Source: Draconibacterium mangrovi
GTDB lineage: Bacteria; Bacteroidota; Bacteroidia; Bacteroidales; Prolixibacteraceae
DNA: 64,000 bases
Reading direction: 5' to 3'
Assembly (NCBI RefSeq): GCF_010586825.1
Contig: NZ_JAAAGB010000005.1
Location: forward strand, 1-64,000
Shown: positions 56,014-64,000 of the stretch, piece by piece
Layout of the letters: the number at the start of each line of letters is the position of its first letter
Numbering within the stretch: the stretch's first letter is position 1
Notes under the pieces: model-generated
What the model saw: only the letters and a program-made list of their open reading frames with translations
Told to the model about the DNA's origin: nothing
Databases searched by the model: none
Made by a program: the position numbers and the translations under genes

Positions 56014-57075
56014 TTATTTATAAATGCGAAGTTCGTTCAGCGCATCACGGTATTTTTTTGCATTCCGGTTGTGCTGGCTCAGCGTTTTTGCAAAATTGTG
56101 ATAACCCGAAAAATCTTCGCGGGCACACATGTACAGGTAGTTGTGATCTTCGTAATTCAAAACGGCATCAACCGATGTGATTTCCGGAAAACAGATTGGC
56201 CCCGGTGGCAAACCCGCATATTTGTAAGTGTTGTAAGGCGAATCGATTTCGAGATGTTTGTTCAAAACCCGTTTTAAGGAATAATCGCCAACAGCATATT
56301 TAACGGTTGGATCGGCTTGTAATGCAATACCTTTATTCAGGCGGTTGATATACAGTCCGGCCACTGTTTTTAGCTCGTCGGGTTTTATAGTTTCCGACTG
56401 AACGATGGAGGCCAAAGTAACCACCTGTTGTGGTGTTAAGCCCATTTTTGCAGCTTGTTTTGTGCGCGTGTCATTCCAAAAACGGTCGTACTCTGCTTTC
56501 ATGCGATGTGCAAATTCTTCTGCCGAAGTTGTCCAGTACATTTCGTAGGTGTTTGGAATAAACATGGCACGGAAGTTCTCCTCGGTAAATCCCCAGTCAT
56601 TTATCTGTTGGTCATTTGAAAACAGTTGTAATATTGAGGTGGAATCGGCTTTGATGTATTTGCTTACTTTTCCGGCCAGTTCTTCTTTAAAACGAACATT
56701 GTTAAAAGTGATGTCTACCGGAGATTGCGCACCACTGCGAAGCATGTTCACCAATTCGTTGGTAGTCATTCCTTTCTTTAACTCGTAACGCCCGGGGCGC
56801 ATATAATCGGCATATTTTTTCTTTTTAGCCACCCACTTAAAGGCTTTCATGTTAAATAAAATCTCGTTGGTTTCCAGTTTCTCGCTAATGCTTTTAATGT
56901 CATCTTCTTCGGTAACAAGAATTACGTAATCGTTTTTTACATTTTCGTCAAATACATAGCGGTATAGCTGGTATCCACGCGCTCCGGCAAGGATAAAGGC
57001 AATAGCAAAAAATATAATAATGAATTTCCCAACTCGGGGGAATGTCATGGCACGGCTTTTCTGATCAATCGACAT
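56014..57075 (-). CDS. mltG: Endolytic murein transglycosylase MltG
   Basis: The 353-residue protein has a short cytoplasmic start, a single membrane helix (about 16-36) and a periplasmic part with a LysM-like subdomain (about 45-120). The YceG/MltG catalytic domain (about 135-345) has the active Glu in ASIVQSETIKPDE and the conserved YINRLNKGIALQADPTV. It cuts nascent glycan strands and sets their length. It is a single gene; the ATG at 57075 fits the family start. Confidence 0.92.
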   Translation of the reverse strand: MSIDQKSRAMTFPRVGKFIIIFFAIAFILAGARGYQLYRYVFDENVKNDYVILVTEEDDIKSISEKLETNEILFNMKAFKWVAKKKKYADYMRPGRYELKKGMTTNELVNMLRSGAQSPVDITFNNVRFKEELAGKVSKYIKADSTSILQLFSNDQQINDWGFTEENFRAMFIPNTYEMYWTTSAEEFAHRMKAEYDRFWNDTRTKQAAKMGLTPQQVVTLASIVQSETIKPDELKTVAGLYINRLNKGIALQADPTVKYAVGDYSLKRVLNKHLEIDSPYNTYKYAGLPPGPICFPEITSVDAVLNYEDHNYLYMCAREDFSGYHNFAKTLSQHNRNAKKYRDALNELRIYK

Positions 57076-57148
57076 AGTTCTATTTTGAATTCTGCCTCAA
57101 AGATAAAATTCTTTCAGATAGAGGAGAAAGATTGATAACAGATTGATG

Positions 57149-57676
57149 GAGATTGAAAGAAAGATTGAAATAGATTGAAAAAAGATTGTGAGGATTGCAG
57201 TCAGGATAATTTTTCATAATTTGGTTATAAATTATAACTCAAATACACTATGACAAATCAAAGCTGGCTTGATTATAAAATTCAAATTCGCGACCGATTA
57301 AAAGAATTTGCCCTTAAAATTATAGAATTGTCTGAAATGCTTCCGTCATCAGAAAGAGGCAGAGTGTTAAATAAACAGTTAATCCGGTCGGGCACTTCTG
57401 TTTATGCCAATTATCGAGCAGCACTTCGCGGGCGGTCGAAAGCCGAGTTCTTCTCAAAACTCTCAATTGTAGTTGAAGAGGCCGATGAAACTGAAATGTG
57501 GCTTGATTTAATTGTCAGTTCAGGAATATTAACAACCTCGTTTATAAAAGACTTGCATAAAGAAAGTTTCGAACTTCTAAAAATACTGGCCTCAATGCGA
57601 AAGAGACTCTCGCGATAGAACTGTCAATCTGCATCAATCTCAAATTCAATCTTATTTCAATCTTATTTCAATCTCG
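57149..57676. repeat. Long inverted repeat enclosing the S23-like gene
   Basis: Left arm 57149-57200 and right arm 57621-57676 are complementary over about 52 bp with few mismatches and small bulges. Both arms are built of GATTGAAATA-like units (GAGATTGAAAGAAAGATTGA on the left; TTCAATCTTATTTCAATCTC on the right). Folded, the whole 520-bp unit would be a stem with the gene in its loop. Confidence 0.75.
57250..57618 (+). CDS. Four-helix-bundle protein, S23/IVS family
   Basis: The 122-residue, mainly helical protein fits the S23 family: LKEFALKIIELSEMLPSSERGRVLNKQLIRSGTSVYANYRAAL and then FFSKLSIVVEEADETEMWLDLI are the typical blocks. Members were first found in intervening sequences of 23S rRNA and occur widely as single genes in Bacteroidota. 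The function is unknown. This copy lies in an inverted repeat like the stem of an rRNA intervening sequence, but no rRNA is near it. Confidence 0.85.
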   Translation: MTNQSWLDYKIQIRDRLKEFALKIIELSEMLPSSERGRVLNKQLIRSGTSVYANYRAALRGRSKAEFFSKLSIVVEEADETEMWLDLIVSSGILTTSFIKDLHKESFELLKILASMRKRLSR

Positions 57677-57755
57677 TTTACCTAACATTCCCTTAACCCA
57701 TATTCTAAATAAGCGGGTATGGAAATAATTTTATGGGCTGTCAGCCGAAATTCAC

Positions 57756-57763
57756 TAATTTTG
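57756..57763 (+). promoter_or_regulatory. -7 box of the flavodiiron gene
   Basis: TAATTTTG matches TAnnTTTG; the predicted leader is about 30 nt. The -33 region holds only TTTTATG. Confidence 0.45.
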
Positions 57764-57799
57764 TGCGTGTTTCGAAAAATGATATAAAAACTGAAAATT

Positions 57800-59008
57800 A
57801 TGCTACAAGTAAATCTTGCAGAAGATATTTATTATTTGGGATTTAACGACCGCCGTACTCACTTGTTCGAGAACATCTGGCCCATCCCGCATGGGGTTTC
57901 GTATAACAGCTATTTGATTGTTGATGAAAAAATCGCGTTGGTTGACACTGTTGAGCGCGCATTTATCGATGATTACCTCGATGCCATTGAAGAGATTATT
58001 GGCGACCGCGAGGTGGATTACCTGATCATTAACCACATGGAACCCGACCACTCGGGAGCCTTAAAAGCCATCGTTCACCGTTACCCGAATATTACGCTTG
58101 TAGGAAATAAAAAGACTTTTGGTTTTGTGGAATCATACTACATGAAACCGGAAAATATACACATGGTACACGACGATCATGTGCTTGACCTTGGAAAACA
58201 CAAGCTGCAATTCCAGATGATTCCGATGGTACACTGGCCTGAAACTATGGTGACTTTCGAAGAAACCAATCAAATCCTGTTCTCGGGTGATGCTTTTGGT
58301 AGCTACGGAACAATGGACGGTGGTATTTTCGACGACGAAATCAACCTCGATTTCTACGAAGTTGAAGTGATGCGTTATTTCACGAATATCGTAGGAAAAT
58401 ATTGTCCGCATACACAACGCGCCATTAAAAAACTGGCCGGCCTGGACATTAAAATGATTGCGGCAACGCACGGTCCTATTTGGCGCAGCGACCTTAACTG
58501 GATTTTGAAACGCTACAACAAATGGAGTTCGTACGATTTGGATCAGGGGGTGGTTATCGTTTACGGATCGATGTACGGAAACACCAAGAAAATGGCAGAA
58601 ACCATTGCCCGTCAGATTGCAGTTCGCGGTATTAAAAATATCCGTGTTTACGATGCTTCAAAAACACACTCGTCGTACATTATCAACGACATTTTTAAAT
58701 ACAAAGGATTTATTGTGGGTAGCGCGGCGTATAACAATGCCATGTTCCCGAATGTGGAAACACTGCTAACCACCATCGAGCACATGGCGCCGAAAGACCA
58801 CCTGCTTGGTATTTTTGGTAACTACTCGTGGAACGGTGGCGGCGTGAAAAACCTGAAGACTTTTGCCGAAAAAATCAAGTGGGATATGGTTTACGAACCA
58901 ATCGAAGAAAAAGGCAATATGAAGGTTCAAACGCAGGAGGAGTTAATTAAACTGGCCGATGCCATGGCTGATAAACTCCTGGAAATGCCTGCTCCGGAAA
59001 AGATCTAA
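57800..59008 (+). CDS. A-type flavodiiron protein (FprA)
   Basis: The 402-residue protein has an N-terminal metallo-beta-lactamase-like domain with the diiron ligands His79, Glu81, Asp83 (HMEPDH), His145 and Asp164 (FSGDAFGS) and a His in AATHGP (about 226). The C-terminal flavodoxin domain begins near residue 250 (VIVYGSMYGNTKKMAE). It reduces O2 to water or NO to N2O and takes electrons from rubredoxin. The rubredoxin fusion at 8159-8899 may be its partner. No rubrerythrin or hybrid cluster gene is adjacent. Confidence 0.93.
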   Translation: MLQVNLAEDIYYLGFNDRRTHLFENIWPIPHGVSYNSYLIVDEKIALVDTVERAFIDDYLDAIEEIIGDREVDYLIINHMEPDHSGALKAIVHRYPNITLVGNKKTFGFVESYYMKPENIHMVHDDHVLDLGKHKLQFQMIPMVHWPETMVTFEETNQILFSGDAFGSYGTMDGGIFDDEINLDFYEVEVMRYFTNIVGKYCPHTQRAIKKLAGLDIKMIAATHGPIWRSDLNWILKRYNKWSSYDLDQGVVIVYGSMYGNTKKMAETIARQIAVRGIKNIRVYDASKTHSSYIINDIFKYKGFIVGSAAYNNAMFPNVETLLTTIEHMAPKDHLLGIFGNYSWNGGGVKNLKTFAEKIKWDMVYEPIEEKGNMKVQTQEELIKLADAMADKLLEMPAPEKI

Positions 59009-59028
59009 GATGATTTTATCAGATAAAT

Positions 59029-59055
59029 CAAAAGCTGCTCTTCGGGGTGGCTTTT
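59029..59055 (+). terminator. Terminator after the flavodiiron gene
   Basis: AAAAGCTGCTC TTCG GGGTGGCTTTT with a following T-rich run; the stem has mismatches. Confidence 0.6.
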
Positions 59056-59160
59056 GTTTTTTATCCGGATTGTTCCTAACAAAAACATGATATTCTTGTT
59101 ACACTAACTTATTTGTAACAAAAGAAAAACAGTTTGCCTACGCACAAAATTAAATAAGAA

Positions 59161-59793
59161 ATGGCTACAGAAATAACAATTATACGACACGGAGAAACAG
59201 TGTGGAACCGGCAGAAGCGTATACAGGGGCAGCGAAACAGCAAGCTATCTGAAAACGGGATTACACAAGCCGAATTGGTGGCAGAGGCACTGGCAAAACG
59301 TGAATTCGATGTACTTGTAAGCAGCGACCTTGAACGGGCTGTTGAAACAGCAAACATCATCAATAAACAACTGGTGTTACCACACGAATACAATGTGAAT
59401 TTACGCGAACGCTCTTTTGGTATTTTTGAAGGAAAGAACTTTGCCAAGATTGAAGAAAAATACCCCGAAGAATTTCGGCGTTTTAAAGAACGGGATGCCG
59501 GGTTTGTTGTTCCCGGTGGCGAAAGTATTGAGCAAATGTATAAGCGCGTTACATCTGAAATTGAAGCTATTGCCCTAAAGTTTAAGGATCAGAAAGTACT
59601 GATTGTGTCGCATGGTTTGGTGCTGGAGATGATGATGTACCGAACCTTTAATTTAAGCTTGAATGAGCCACGTTCTTTCTCCATAAATAATTCATCAATC
59701 AGCTCGTTTTACATCGACGGGAATAATTGGTTTTTAAAAGAATGGGGCGTAATAGAGCACCTGGTTTCGTTGAATGTACTTACTGAACTTTAG
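59161..59793 (+). CDS. Histidine phosphatase (phosphoglycerate mutase-like)
   Basis: The 210-residue protein has the phosphoacceptor motif IIRHGETVWN (about 6-15), the second-arm LVSSDLERAVETA, Glu in LRERSFGIFEG and the distal catalytic His in IVSHGLVLE. This is the full catalytic set of the histidine phosphatase clan. It could be a phosphoglycerate mutase or a broad phosphatase such as an alpha-ribazole phosphatase-like enzyme; the substrate cannot be resolved. It stands alone. Confidence 0.88.
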   Translation: MATEITIIRHGETVWNRQKRIQGQRNSKLSENGITQAELVAEALAKREFDVLVSSDLERAVETANIINKQLVLPHEYNVNLRERSFGIFEGKNFAKIEEKYPEEFRRFKERDAGFVVPGGESIEQMYKRVTSEIEAIALKFKDQKVLIVSHGLVLEMMMYRTFNLSLNEPRSFSINNSSISSFYIDGNNWFLKEWGVIEHLVSLNVLTEL

Positions 59794-59852
59794 GATTTCC
59801 GTTCTTGATGTATGTTTTTTCAAAACGTCATTCTAAAAATCCTATTTATTGA

Positions 59853-59903
59853 CCCCTCCCCGAAGGGGAGGAAATATCCCCCTTTGGGGGATTATAGGGG
59901 GTG
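59853..59903. repeat. GC-rich intergenic palindrome pair
   Basis: CCCCTCCCCGAAGGGGAGG and ATCCCCCTTTGGGGGAT stand in tandem between convergent genes. They look like REP-type elements frequent between genes in Bacteroidota and may act as transcription or mRNA-end signals. Confidence 0.55.
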
Positions 59904-59944
59904 ATAAAATGAGTATACACAATATCTAATCTGAAAATATCTTC

Positions 59945-61156
59945 CTATTCAACCTCACCAGCTGTTTTTAACGATAAACGCGAAGAAATCGGTCCAATAA
60001 TTTCATGAATAAGTGCTGCTCCAATAACTACACCCATTATCATTGAACCGGTTTCTTTAAAGACAGGATCTTTGGTGAGCAACAGCGCCAGGCCAATTAC
60101 TATCCCGCCTTGTGGAATTAGTCCGCCGGCTGTGTACTTTTTCACTTTCGGACTGGTGCTGAATAGTAGTGAGCCACTGTAAATACCGGCAAACTTACCG
60201 ATCATCCTTGCGATGATGTAAATAACGATGAGCAAATAGCTACCGGTAATTGACGATAGTTGCAAATGTAATCCAGATAGTGTAAAAAAGATCACAAAAA
60301 TCAGTTCGTCGGTGTAGCGTTCGATGAGTTTAAATATTTTATCCGATATCGGATTAAAATTGGCAACAACGGCTCCCAGCGCAATGGTAGACAGCAGCGA
60401 CTCGAAACCAAAATATTCCGAAATACCGTAACTCATCAATATCGCTCCGAACGTTAATACAATCAATGTTCCTTCTTCCTGTTTGCTAAAAATTTTGGTG
60501 ATAAGCTGAAATACAAAACCAATTACCGCGCCAATAAGAATGGCTCCGCCAACATCAATTCCCAGTTCAAGAACTGTTTTTCCTATATTGATATCGGTGC
60601 TGCCCAAAAAGAAAGCGGCAAATGCGGTTACCAGTGTGTAGATGACAATTCCCACAATATCGTCGAAAGCGGCAATTTCGAGCATTGTTGAGCTTACTTC
60701 GCCTTTAGCCTTGTATTCGTGAATTACGGCCAGCGTTGCCGACGGATCGGTTGGGGCAGCCAAGGACGCTAACACAAGACTAACGGCCAGTGCTACACTC
60801 GTAAATTGAAAAGTTGGTAGAAAAAAACGTAGGCTCAGAAACATGAACAGGAAAACCATTAAAAAAGCAAACAACGACTCGAAAAGGGTGAGAAAGAATA
60901 TGGTTTTTCCGGTGGCACGTAATTTCTTAGCCGATAAAGAGCCGCCAATTGAAAAGGTGATAAACGATAAGGAAACTGAAAGCAGCGGATCGGTGTGTCC
61001 GACAAATTCGTCCGACATTATTCCTGACAGATCGGGATTTAGCAGAATTCCTGCAAGGATGTACCCCGATATTTTGGGGAGTTTTATTTTTTCAGCGAGT
61101 TCGCCCAGTAAATATCCCGTGAAAATTAAGAGCCCAATACTTAAAATTACGTTCAT
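59945..61156 (-). CDS. Cation:proton antiporter (CPA2/Na+/H+ exchanger family)
   Basis: The 403-residue protein has about twelve membrane helices. The core has the unwound helix region SLAAPTDPSATLAV and AAFDDIVGIVIY, where DD is the ion-binding pair. GYLLGELAEKIKLPKISGYI is the typical start of the family. It lacks the C-terminal TrkA-N/RCK domains of Kef systems. It exchanges Na+ or K+ for H+ at the inner membrane; which ion is not known. Confidence 0.85.
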   Translation of the reverse strand: MNVILSIGLLIFTGYLLGELAEKIKLPKISGYILAGILLNPDLSGIMSDEFVGHTDPLLSVSLSFITFSIGGSLSAKKLRATGKTIFFLTLFESLFAFLMVFLFMFLSLRFFLPTFQFTSVALAVSLVLASLAAPTDPSATLAVIHEYKAKGEVSSTMLEIAAFDDIVGIVIYTLVTAFAAFFLGSTDINIGKTVLELGIDVGGAILIGAVIGFVFQLITKIFSKQEEGTLIVLTFGAILMSYGISEYFGFESLLSTIALGAVVANFNPISDKIFKLIERYTDELIFVIFFTLSGLHLQLSSITGSYLLIVIYIIARMIGKFAGIYSGSLLFSTSPKVKKYTAGGLIPQGGIVIGLALLLTKDPVFKETGSMIMGVVIGAALIHEIIGPISSRLSLKTAGEVE

Positions 61157-61236
61157 AAAAAGTTGTTTTTAGCGGTCTTTTTACGGGCCATTACAGAATA
61201 ACCATTCAGCTTGCAGATGGTTTTCGAATATCCGGT

Positions 61237-61773
61237 TTATTCGATCAAGAGTATGGCAATCCGGTTCATATCTCCAGGATTGTTGGCTACCACATTAATT
61301 TTCATGCCGGCGTTTTGTACGGTTTGGTACACATCTACTGCAAAACTTTCGGGGCTGGGGCGTGCGTTTCTTTTGTCGTGGCAGTCGAGACGGTTGCCCG
61401 AACAATCGCGGCAAAGGGTACAACAGGTTTGGTTTAACAGGAAAACTTTTGGGTGGTTCATCAGAAATATGGCCCGTTCAACACCCAAAAGTTTGTTGGT
61501 CATTTCCCGCGACCAGTTGGATGGATACGCATCTTTATCGGCAAATTTGTTCAGCTTAATAAGCAGTGCACTTTTGTATTCTTTAAAGAAACGCTCGCAC
61601 TCGTCAACGGAAGGCGTATTAGGCGGGCACGATCCAAGACCATAGTCGCTACATCCAAAATAACACTTTACGCGCACCCATTGCGCCACAACAATTTCTT
61701 TCGGATCGATCCATTTGTAATCGGTAAGTTCCTGCTTTTTTAGCAGGCCTTCTATTTGGTTTTTGTTAGTCAT
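61237..61773 (-). CDS. DUF2284 metal-binding protein
   Basis: The 178-residue protein has a cysteine-rich pattern of the family: CYFGCSDYGLGSCPPNTPS near residue 40-60 and CCTLCRDCSGNRLDC near 125-140. This suggests metal or Fe-S binding. The function is not known. The chosen ATG at 61773 gives the family N-terminus; a longer frame to 61872 would run into the upstream gene region. It is 46 bp downstream of the DUF2200 gene and probably cotranscribed. Confidence 0.85.
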   Translation of the reverse strand: MTNKNQIEGLLKKQELTDYKWIDPKEIVVAQWVRVKCYFGCSDYGLGSCPPNTPSVDECERFFKEYKSALLIKLNKFADKDAYPSNWSREMTNKLLGVERAIFLMNHPKVFLLNQTCCTLCRDCSGNRLDCHDKRNARPSPESFAVDVYQTVQNAGMKINVVANNPGDMNRIAILLIE

Positions 61774-61819
61774 TTTGTTGGTTTGATATTGGAATAATGC
61801 CTTAGCTTTTAGTTCTGAT

Positions 61820-62191
61820 TTACTTCTCCCGCAATATCTTCTCCATCTTTTTGCCCTTTGCCAGTTCGTCAACCAGTTTATCTAAATACCGTACCTGTTT
61901 GGTCAGAACGCTATCAATTTCCTCAATCCGGTATCCGCAAATTACGCCCTTAATTAATTCCGCATTTGGGTTCAGGCTTGCTATCCCGAAGAACGTTTCG
62001 AATGTCACCTTCTCATCGATCATTTCCTGCAGCTTATCGTCATCAAAACCGGTCAGCCACTCAATTACCTGGTGCAGCTCTTCTTTCGACCTTCCTTTTT
62101 TCTCCACTTTTGTTACATAGTGCGGATATACTGCCGCAAATGTCATTTCCGCTATCCGCTTGTTATGCTCCGGTGTAGTTTTCATATTCAT
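61820..62191 (-). CDS. DUF2200-family protein
   Basis: The 123-residue soluble protein has the family pattern [57 protein letters not shown] and a lysine-rich C-terminal helix. The function is unknown. The start is the first ATG at 62191; the second Met two codons later could also be used. The 41-bp tandem array lies directly upstream. Confidence 0.85.
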   Translation of the reverse strand: MNMKTTPEHNKRIAEMTFAAVYPHYVTKVEKKGRSKEELHQVIEWLTGFDDDKLQEMIDEKVTFETFFGIASLNPNAELIKGVICGYRIEEIDSVLTKQVRYLDKLVDELAKGKKMEKILREK

Positions 62192-62272
62192 TCAATATTT
62201 TCAGTAATGTTCGTGTTTACTCACCTAAAAGTAACCATATTTCTATTACATTGAAAAACTTTGTACCCGGGC

Positions 62273-62518
62273 TTAATCATTTAATTACGGGGCAAAAACT
62301 TTGTGGGAAACGTTTAATCATTTAATCACGGCCCGGAAAATTCGTGGGAGGTGGTTAATCATTTAATCACGAGCAGAAAACATCGTGGGAAGCGTTTAAT
62401 TATTTAATGACGGGGAAAAATCATTTTCGGCAATTATTAAACATTTAATGATGAGCCGAAAGCACCGTGTTGAGCTTTTGATCATTTAGTTTTTAGGCAA
62501 CCACTTCCCAGCCGGCCT
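62273..62518. repeat. 41-bp tandem repeat array, six units
   Basis: Units start at 62273, 62314, 62355, 62396, 62437 and 62478, exactly 41 bp apart. The consensus begins TTAATCATTTAATCACGG, continues with a purine-rich AAAA section and ends CGTGGGAAGCGT. Units 1-3 are near-identical in the first half, units 4-5 diverge and unit 6 is poor. Several units contain a CACG...CGTG inverted pair. The array fills the gap between the DUF2200 gene and the ZIP gene. Confidence 0.85.
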
Positions 62519-62573
62519 ATTTTCATTAATACACAAGCCGAAACTCAGCGGAAGAAGAATGATCGTGTTTTGT

Positions 62574-63383
62574 TTATCCCAAAGCAACATCCAACAGCAT
62601 CATGGTAGCAAAACCCAACATGGCACCAATGGTCGATAAATCGGTTTCGTTGCCTCGCTGCGATTCCGGGATCAGCTCTTCAACCACCACAAAAATCATT
62701 GCTCCGGCTGCAAACGAAAGTGCGTAAGGCAGCAGTGGTTCGATGGTTAAAACCAGGTAAGCTCCCAGCACTCCGGCCATTGGCTCTACAATTCCTGAAA
62801 GCTGTCCGTAGTTAAAAGCTTTCCAGCGCGAGAGTCCCTCGCGGCGCAGCGGAATAGAAACTGCCGCTCCCTCGGGGAAGTTTTGCAGCCCGATTCCCAT
62901 GGCTAAAGCAATGGCTCCGGTAAGAATCCCCATGTCGGGATTATTGGCCAGGGCACCAAAAGCAACACCCACAGCCAAGCCTTCAGGTACATTGTGTAAA
63001 GTTATAGCCAGCACCAAAAGGATGCTTCGTTGCCAGGTTGTTTGAATTCCCTCGGCTTTGTCGATAGACAAACCAAGGTGAAGGTGAGGCAGAATTTTGT
63101 CGATCAACAACAGAAAAGCACCTCCGGCCAAAAATCCGATAACTGCCGGCTTCCACGACAATTCTCCTTGTGCTTCTGCCATTTCGATTGCCGGTTTCAA
63201 AAGCGACCAGAAACTGGCGGCAATCATTACGCCTGCTGCAAAACCGAGCATCGAATTCAAAATCTTTTTATTTATCGACTTAAAGAAGAATACCATGGAG
63301 GCTCCGGCTGCGGTTAAAAACCACGTGAAAAGTGTAGCACCCAGTGCCAGTAATATGGGATTATATTCTAATAGTTTCTCCAT
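62574..63383 (-). CDS. ZIP-family metal ion transporter
   Basis: The 269-residue protein has about eight membrane helices. The metal-binding helices show [15 protein letters not shown] (His-Asn-x-x-Glu) and [17 protein letters not shown], the paired motif of ZupT/ZIP proteins, and a variable loop rich in His ([10 protein letters not shown]). It brings zinc or related divalent cations into the cytoplasm. The ATG at 63383 is chosen over 63431 because family members begin close to LLEYNPI. Confidence 0.9.
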   Translation of the reverse strand: MEKLLEYNPILLALGATLFTWFLTAAGASMVFFFKSINKKILNSMLGFAAGVMIAASFWSLLKPAIEMAEAQGELSWKPAVIGFLAGGAFLLLIDKILPHLHLGLSIDKAEGIQTTWQRSILLVLAITLHNVPEGLAVGVAFGALANNPDMGILTGAIALAMGIGLQNFPEGAAVSIPLRREGLSRWKAFNYGQLSGIVEPMAGVLGAYLVLTIEPLLPYALSFAAGAMIFVVVEELIPESQRGNETDLSTIGAMLGFATMMLLDVALG

Positions 63384-63471
63384 TATTCTAATTTTTGTAT
63401 CTAAACGAATAGGGTAAAACAAAGCTAACAAAATTATTGTTCAGCATTTTAAAGTCAGCTTTTGTTGTAGC

Positions 63472-64000
63472 CTAATTTTTTAAAATCAATTTCAACTTTT
63501 TTCGGTCTATCTTCCCATTTTCAGTGCGTGGAAGTTTTTCGATAAAACGGATGTCTTTTGGTTGCTCGTATTTTGAAAGCAATTTGGTGCAGTGGTTTTG
63601 AATGATGGTTTTAACTTCACCATCAACCTTTCCTTCAATTAGCAGAATTATTTTCTCTCCAAGATGTTTGTCCGGCGCCGAACTGATGGCATAGGGCAGG
63701 GGCATTTCTTTAGCCAATTTCTCCTCAATTTGTTCGGCCAGAAATTTTATGCCTCCGGAAATGATGACATTATCAACGCGGCCCAGTACTTTAAAATGAT
63801 TACTATCTTTTAATTCACCCAAATCGTTGGTTTGGATGGCGCCGTTTTCAAGTCCCTGCATTACAATACGAATACAATCACGTTCATCCAGTTCAACAGA
63901 AATATCATCGAGACATTGGTAGCTATCGGTTTTATTGCTGCCATTTAATTGGCGAAGTGCAATGTGAGTTGCTGTTTCGGTCATGGCGTAACTCGAATAA
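63472..64000 (-). CDS. AMP-forming acyl-CoA ligase, MenE-like, C-terminal part
   Basis: The frame stays open to the window edge (YSSYAMTETATHIALRQLNG at the visible N-terminal side), so the gene continues to the right and only about 176 codons are visible. The A5-type motif SYAMTET, the hinge LGRVDNVIISGGIKF and the catalytic Lys in PRTENGKIDRKKL fit the adenylate-forming family. The HIALRQLNG stretch and shortness resemble MenE, o-succinylbenzoate-CoA ligase of the classical menaquinone pathway. The first in-frame ATG at 63984 is part of this motif, not a real start. Confidence 0.75.
   Translation of the reverse strand, partial: YSSYAMTETATHIALRQLNGSNKTDSYQCLDDISVELDERDCIRIVMQGLENGAIQTNDLGELKDSNHFKVLGRVDNVIISGGIKFLAEQIEEKLAKEMPLPYAISSAPDKHLGEKIILLIEGKVDGEVKTIIQNHCTKLLSKYEQPKDIRFIEKLPRTENGKIDRKKLKLILKN

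Noticed and set aside
62273-62518. CRISPR array
   Set aside because: The whole 41-bp unit drifts gradually; there is no alternation of a conserved repeat with unrelated spacers, and no cas gene is near. The same holds for 9-259.

Overview
The window looks like chromosome from a member of the Bacteroidota, most likely a free-living Bacteroidia/Marinilabiliales-type organism. The evidence is gene content (futalosine hydrolase, M64 peptidase, secreted GH2 beta-galactosidase, DUF6249 and START-like proteins), several promoters with the Bacteroidota -7 box TAnnTTTG, and few Shine-Dalgarno sites. The phylum is fairly sure; genus and family are not. Coordinates below use the chosen start codons, which often differ from the longest open frame.

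Region 1 (1-4306) is accessory DNA. A degenerate 42-bp tandem array (9-259) is followed by a short integron-type cassette array. Cassette 1 carries an AT-rich P-loop ATPase and cassette 2 a small lipoprotein. Each cassette starts with a 10-bp sequence that is repeated, reverse-complemented, just after its own gene, exactly the geometry of cassettes with attC sites. No integron integrase lies in the window. A von Willebrand A lipoprotein follows the last attC.

Region 2 (4446-24362) is ordinary chromosome: a VTT membrane protein, fabD, an NtrC-type regulator, a flavin reductase-rubredoxin fusion, a CDGSH protein, a lactonase-fold protein, folE, mqnB, a heptose-epimerase-like protein, an ECF sigma factor with a membrane partner, an M64 peptidase, an MscS channel, an ammonium transporter flanked by two Lrp/AsnC regulators, rlmB and an ABC-F ATPase.

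Region 3 (24952-35750) is a 10.8-kb integrative element in the 3' end of a tRNA-Met(CAT) gene, bounded by 28-bp direct repeats. Its left part holds a tyrosine recombinase, two small helix-turn-helix proteins and two unknown proteins. Its right part is a tightly coupled five-gene operon, read leftward: XRE regulator, a 777-residue protein with two GHKL ATPase domains (Hsp90/MORC-like plus histidine kinase), a response-regulator-like protein, an unknown 255-residue protein and an N6-adenine methyltransferase. I cannot place this operon in a named system. It looks like a signalling-plus-DNA-modification defence module and is the best candidate here for an undescribed system. Two palindromic operators bracket its probable promoter.

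Region 4 (35951-64000) is chromosome again: an lptF/G-like permease with two glycosyltransferases, trmH, HU, tRNA-Ser and tRNA-Trp, a lone lutA-like gene, an msbA-like exporter, purB, NfeD, a phosphate permease, a dienelactone hydrolase, purT, a large GH2 beta-galactosidase, mltG, an S23 four-helix-bundle gene inside a long inverted repeat, a flavodiiron protein (probable partner of the rubredoxin fusion in region 2), an antiporter, DUF2284 and DUF2200 proteins, a second tandem array (exactly 41 bp), a ZIP transporter and the C-terminal end of a menE-like ligase cut by the window edge.
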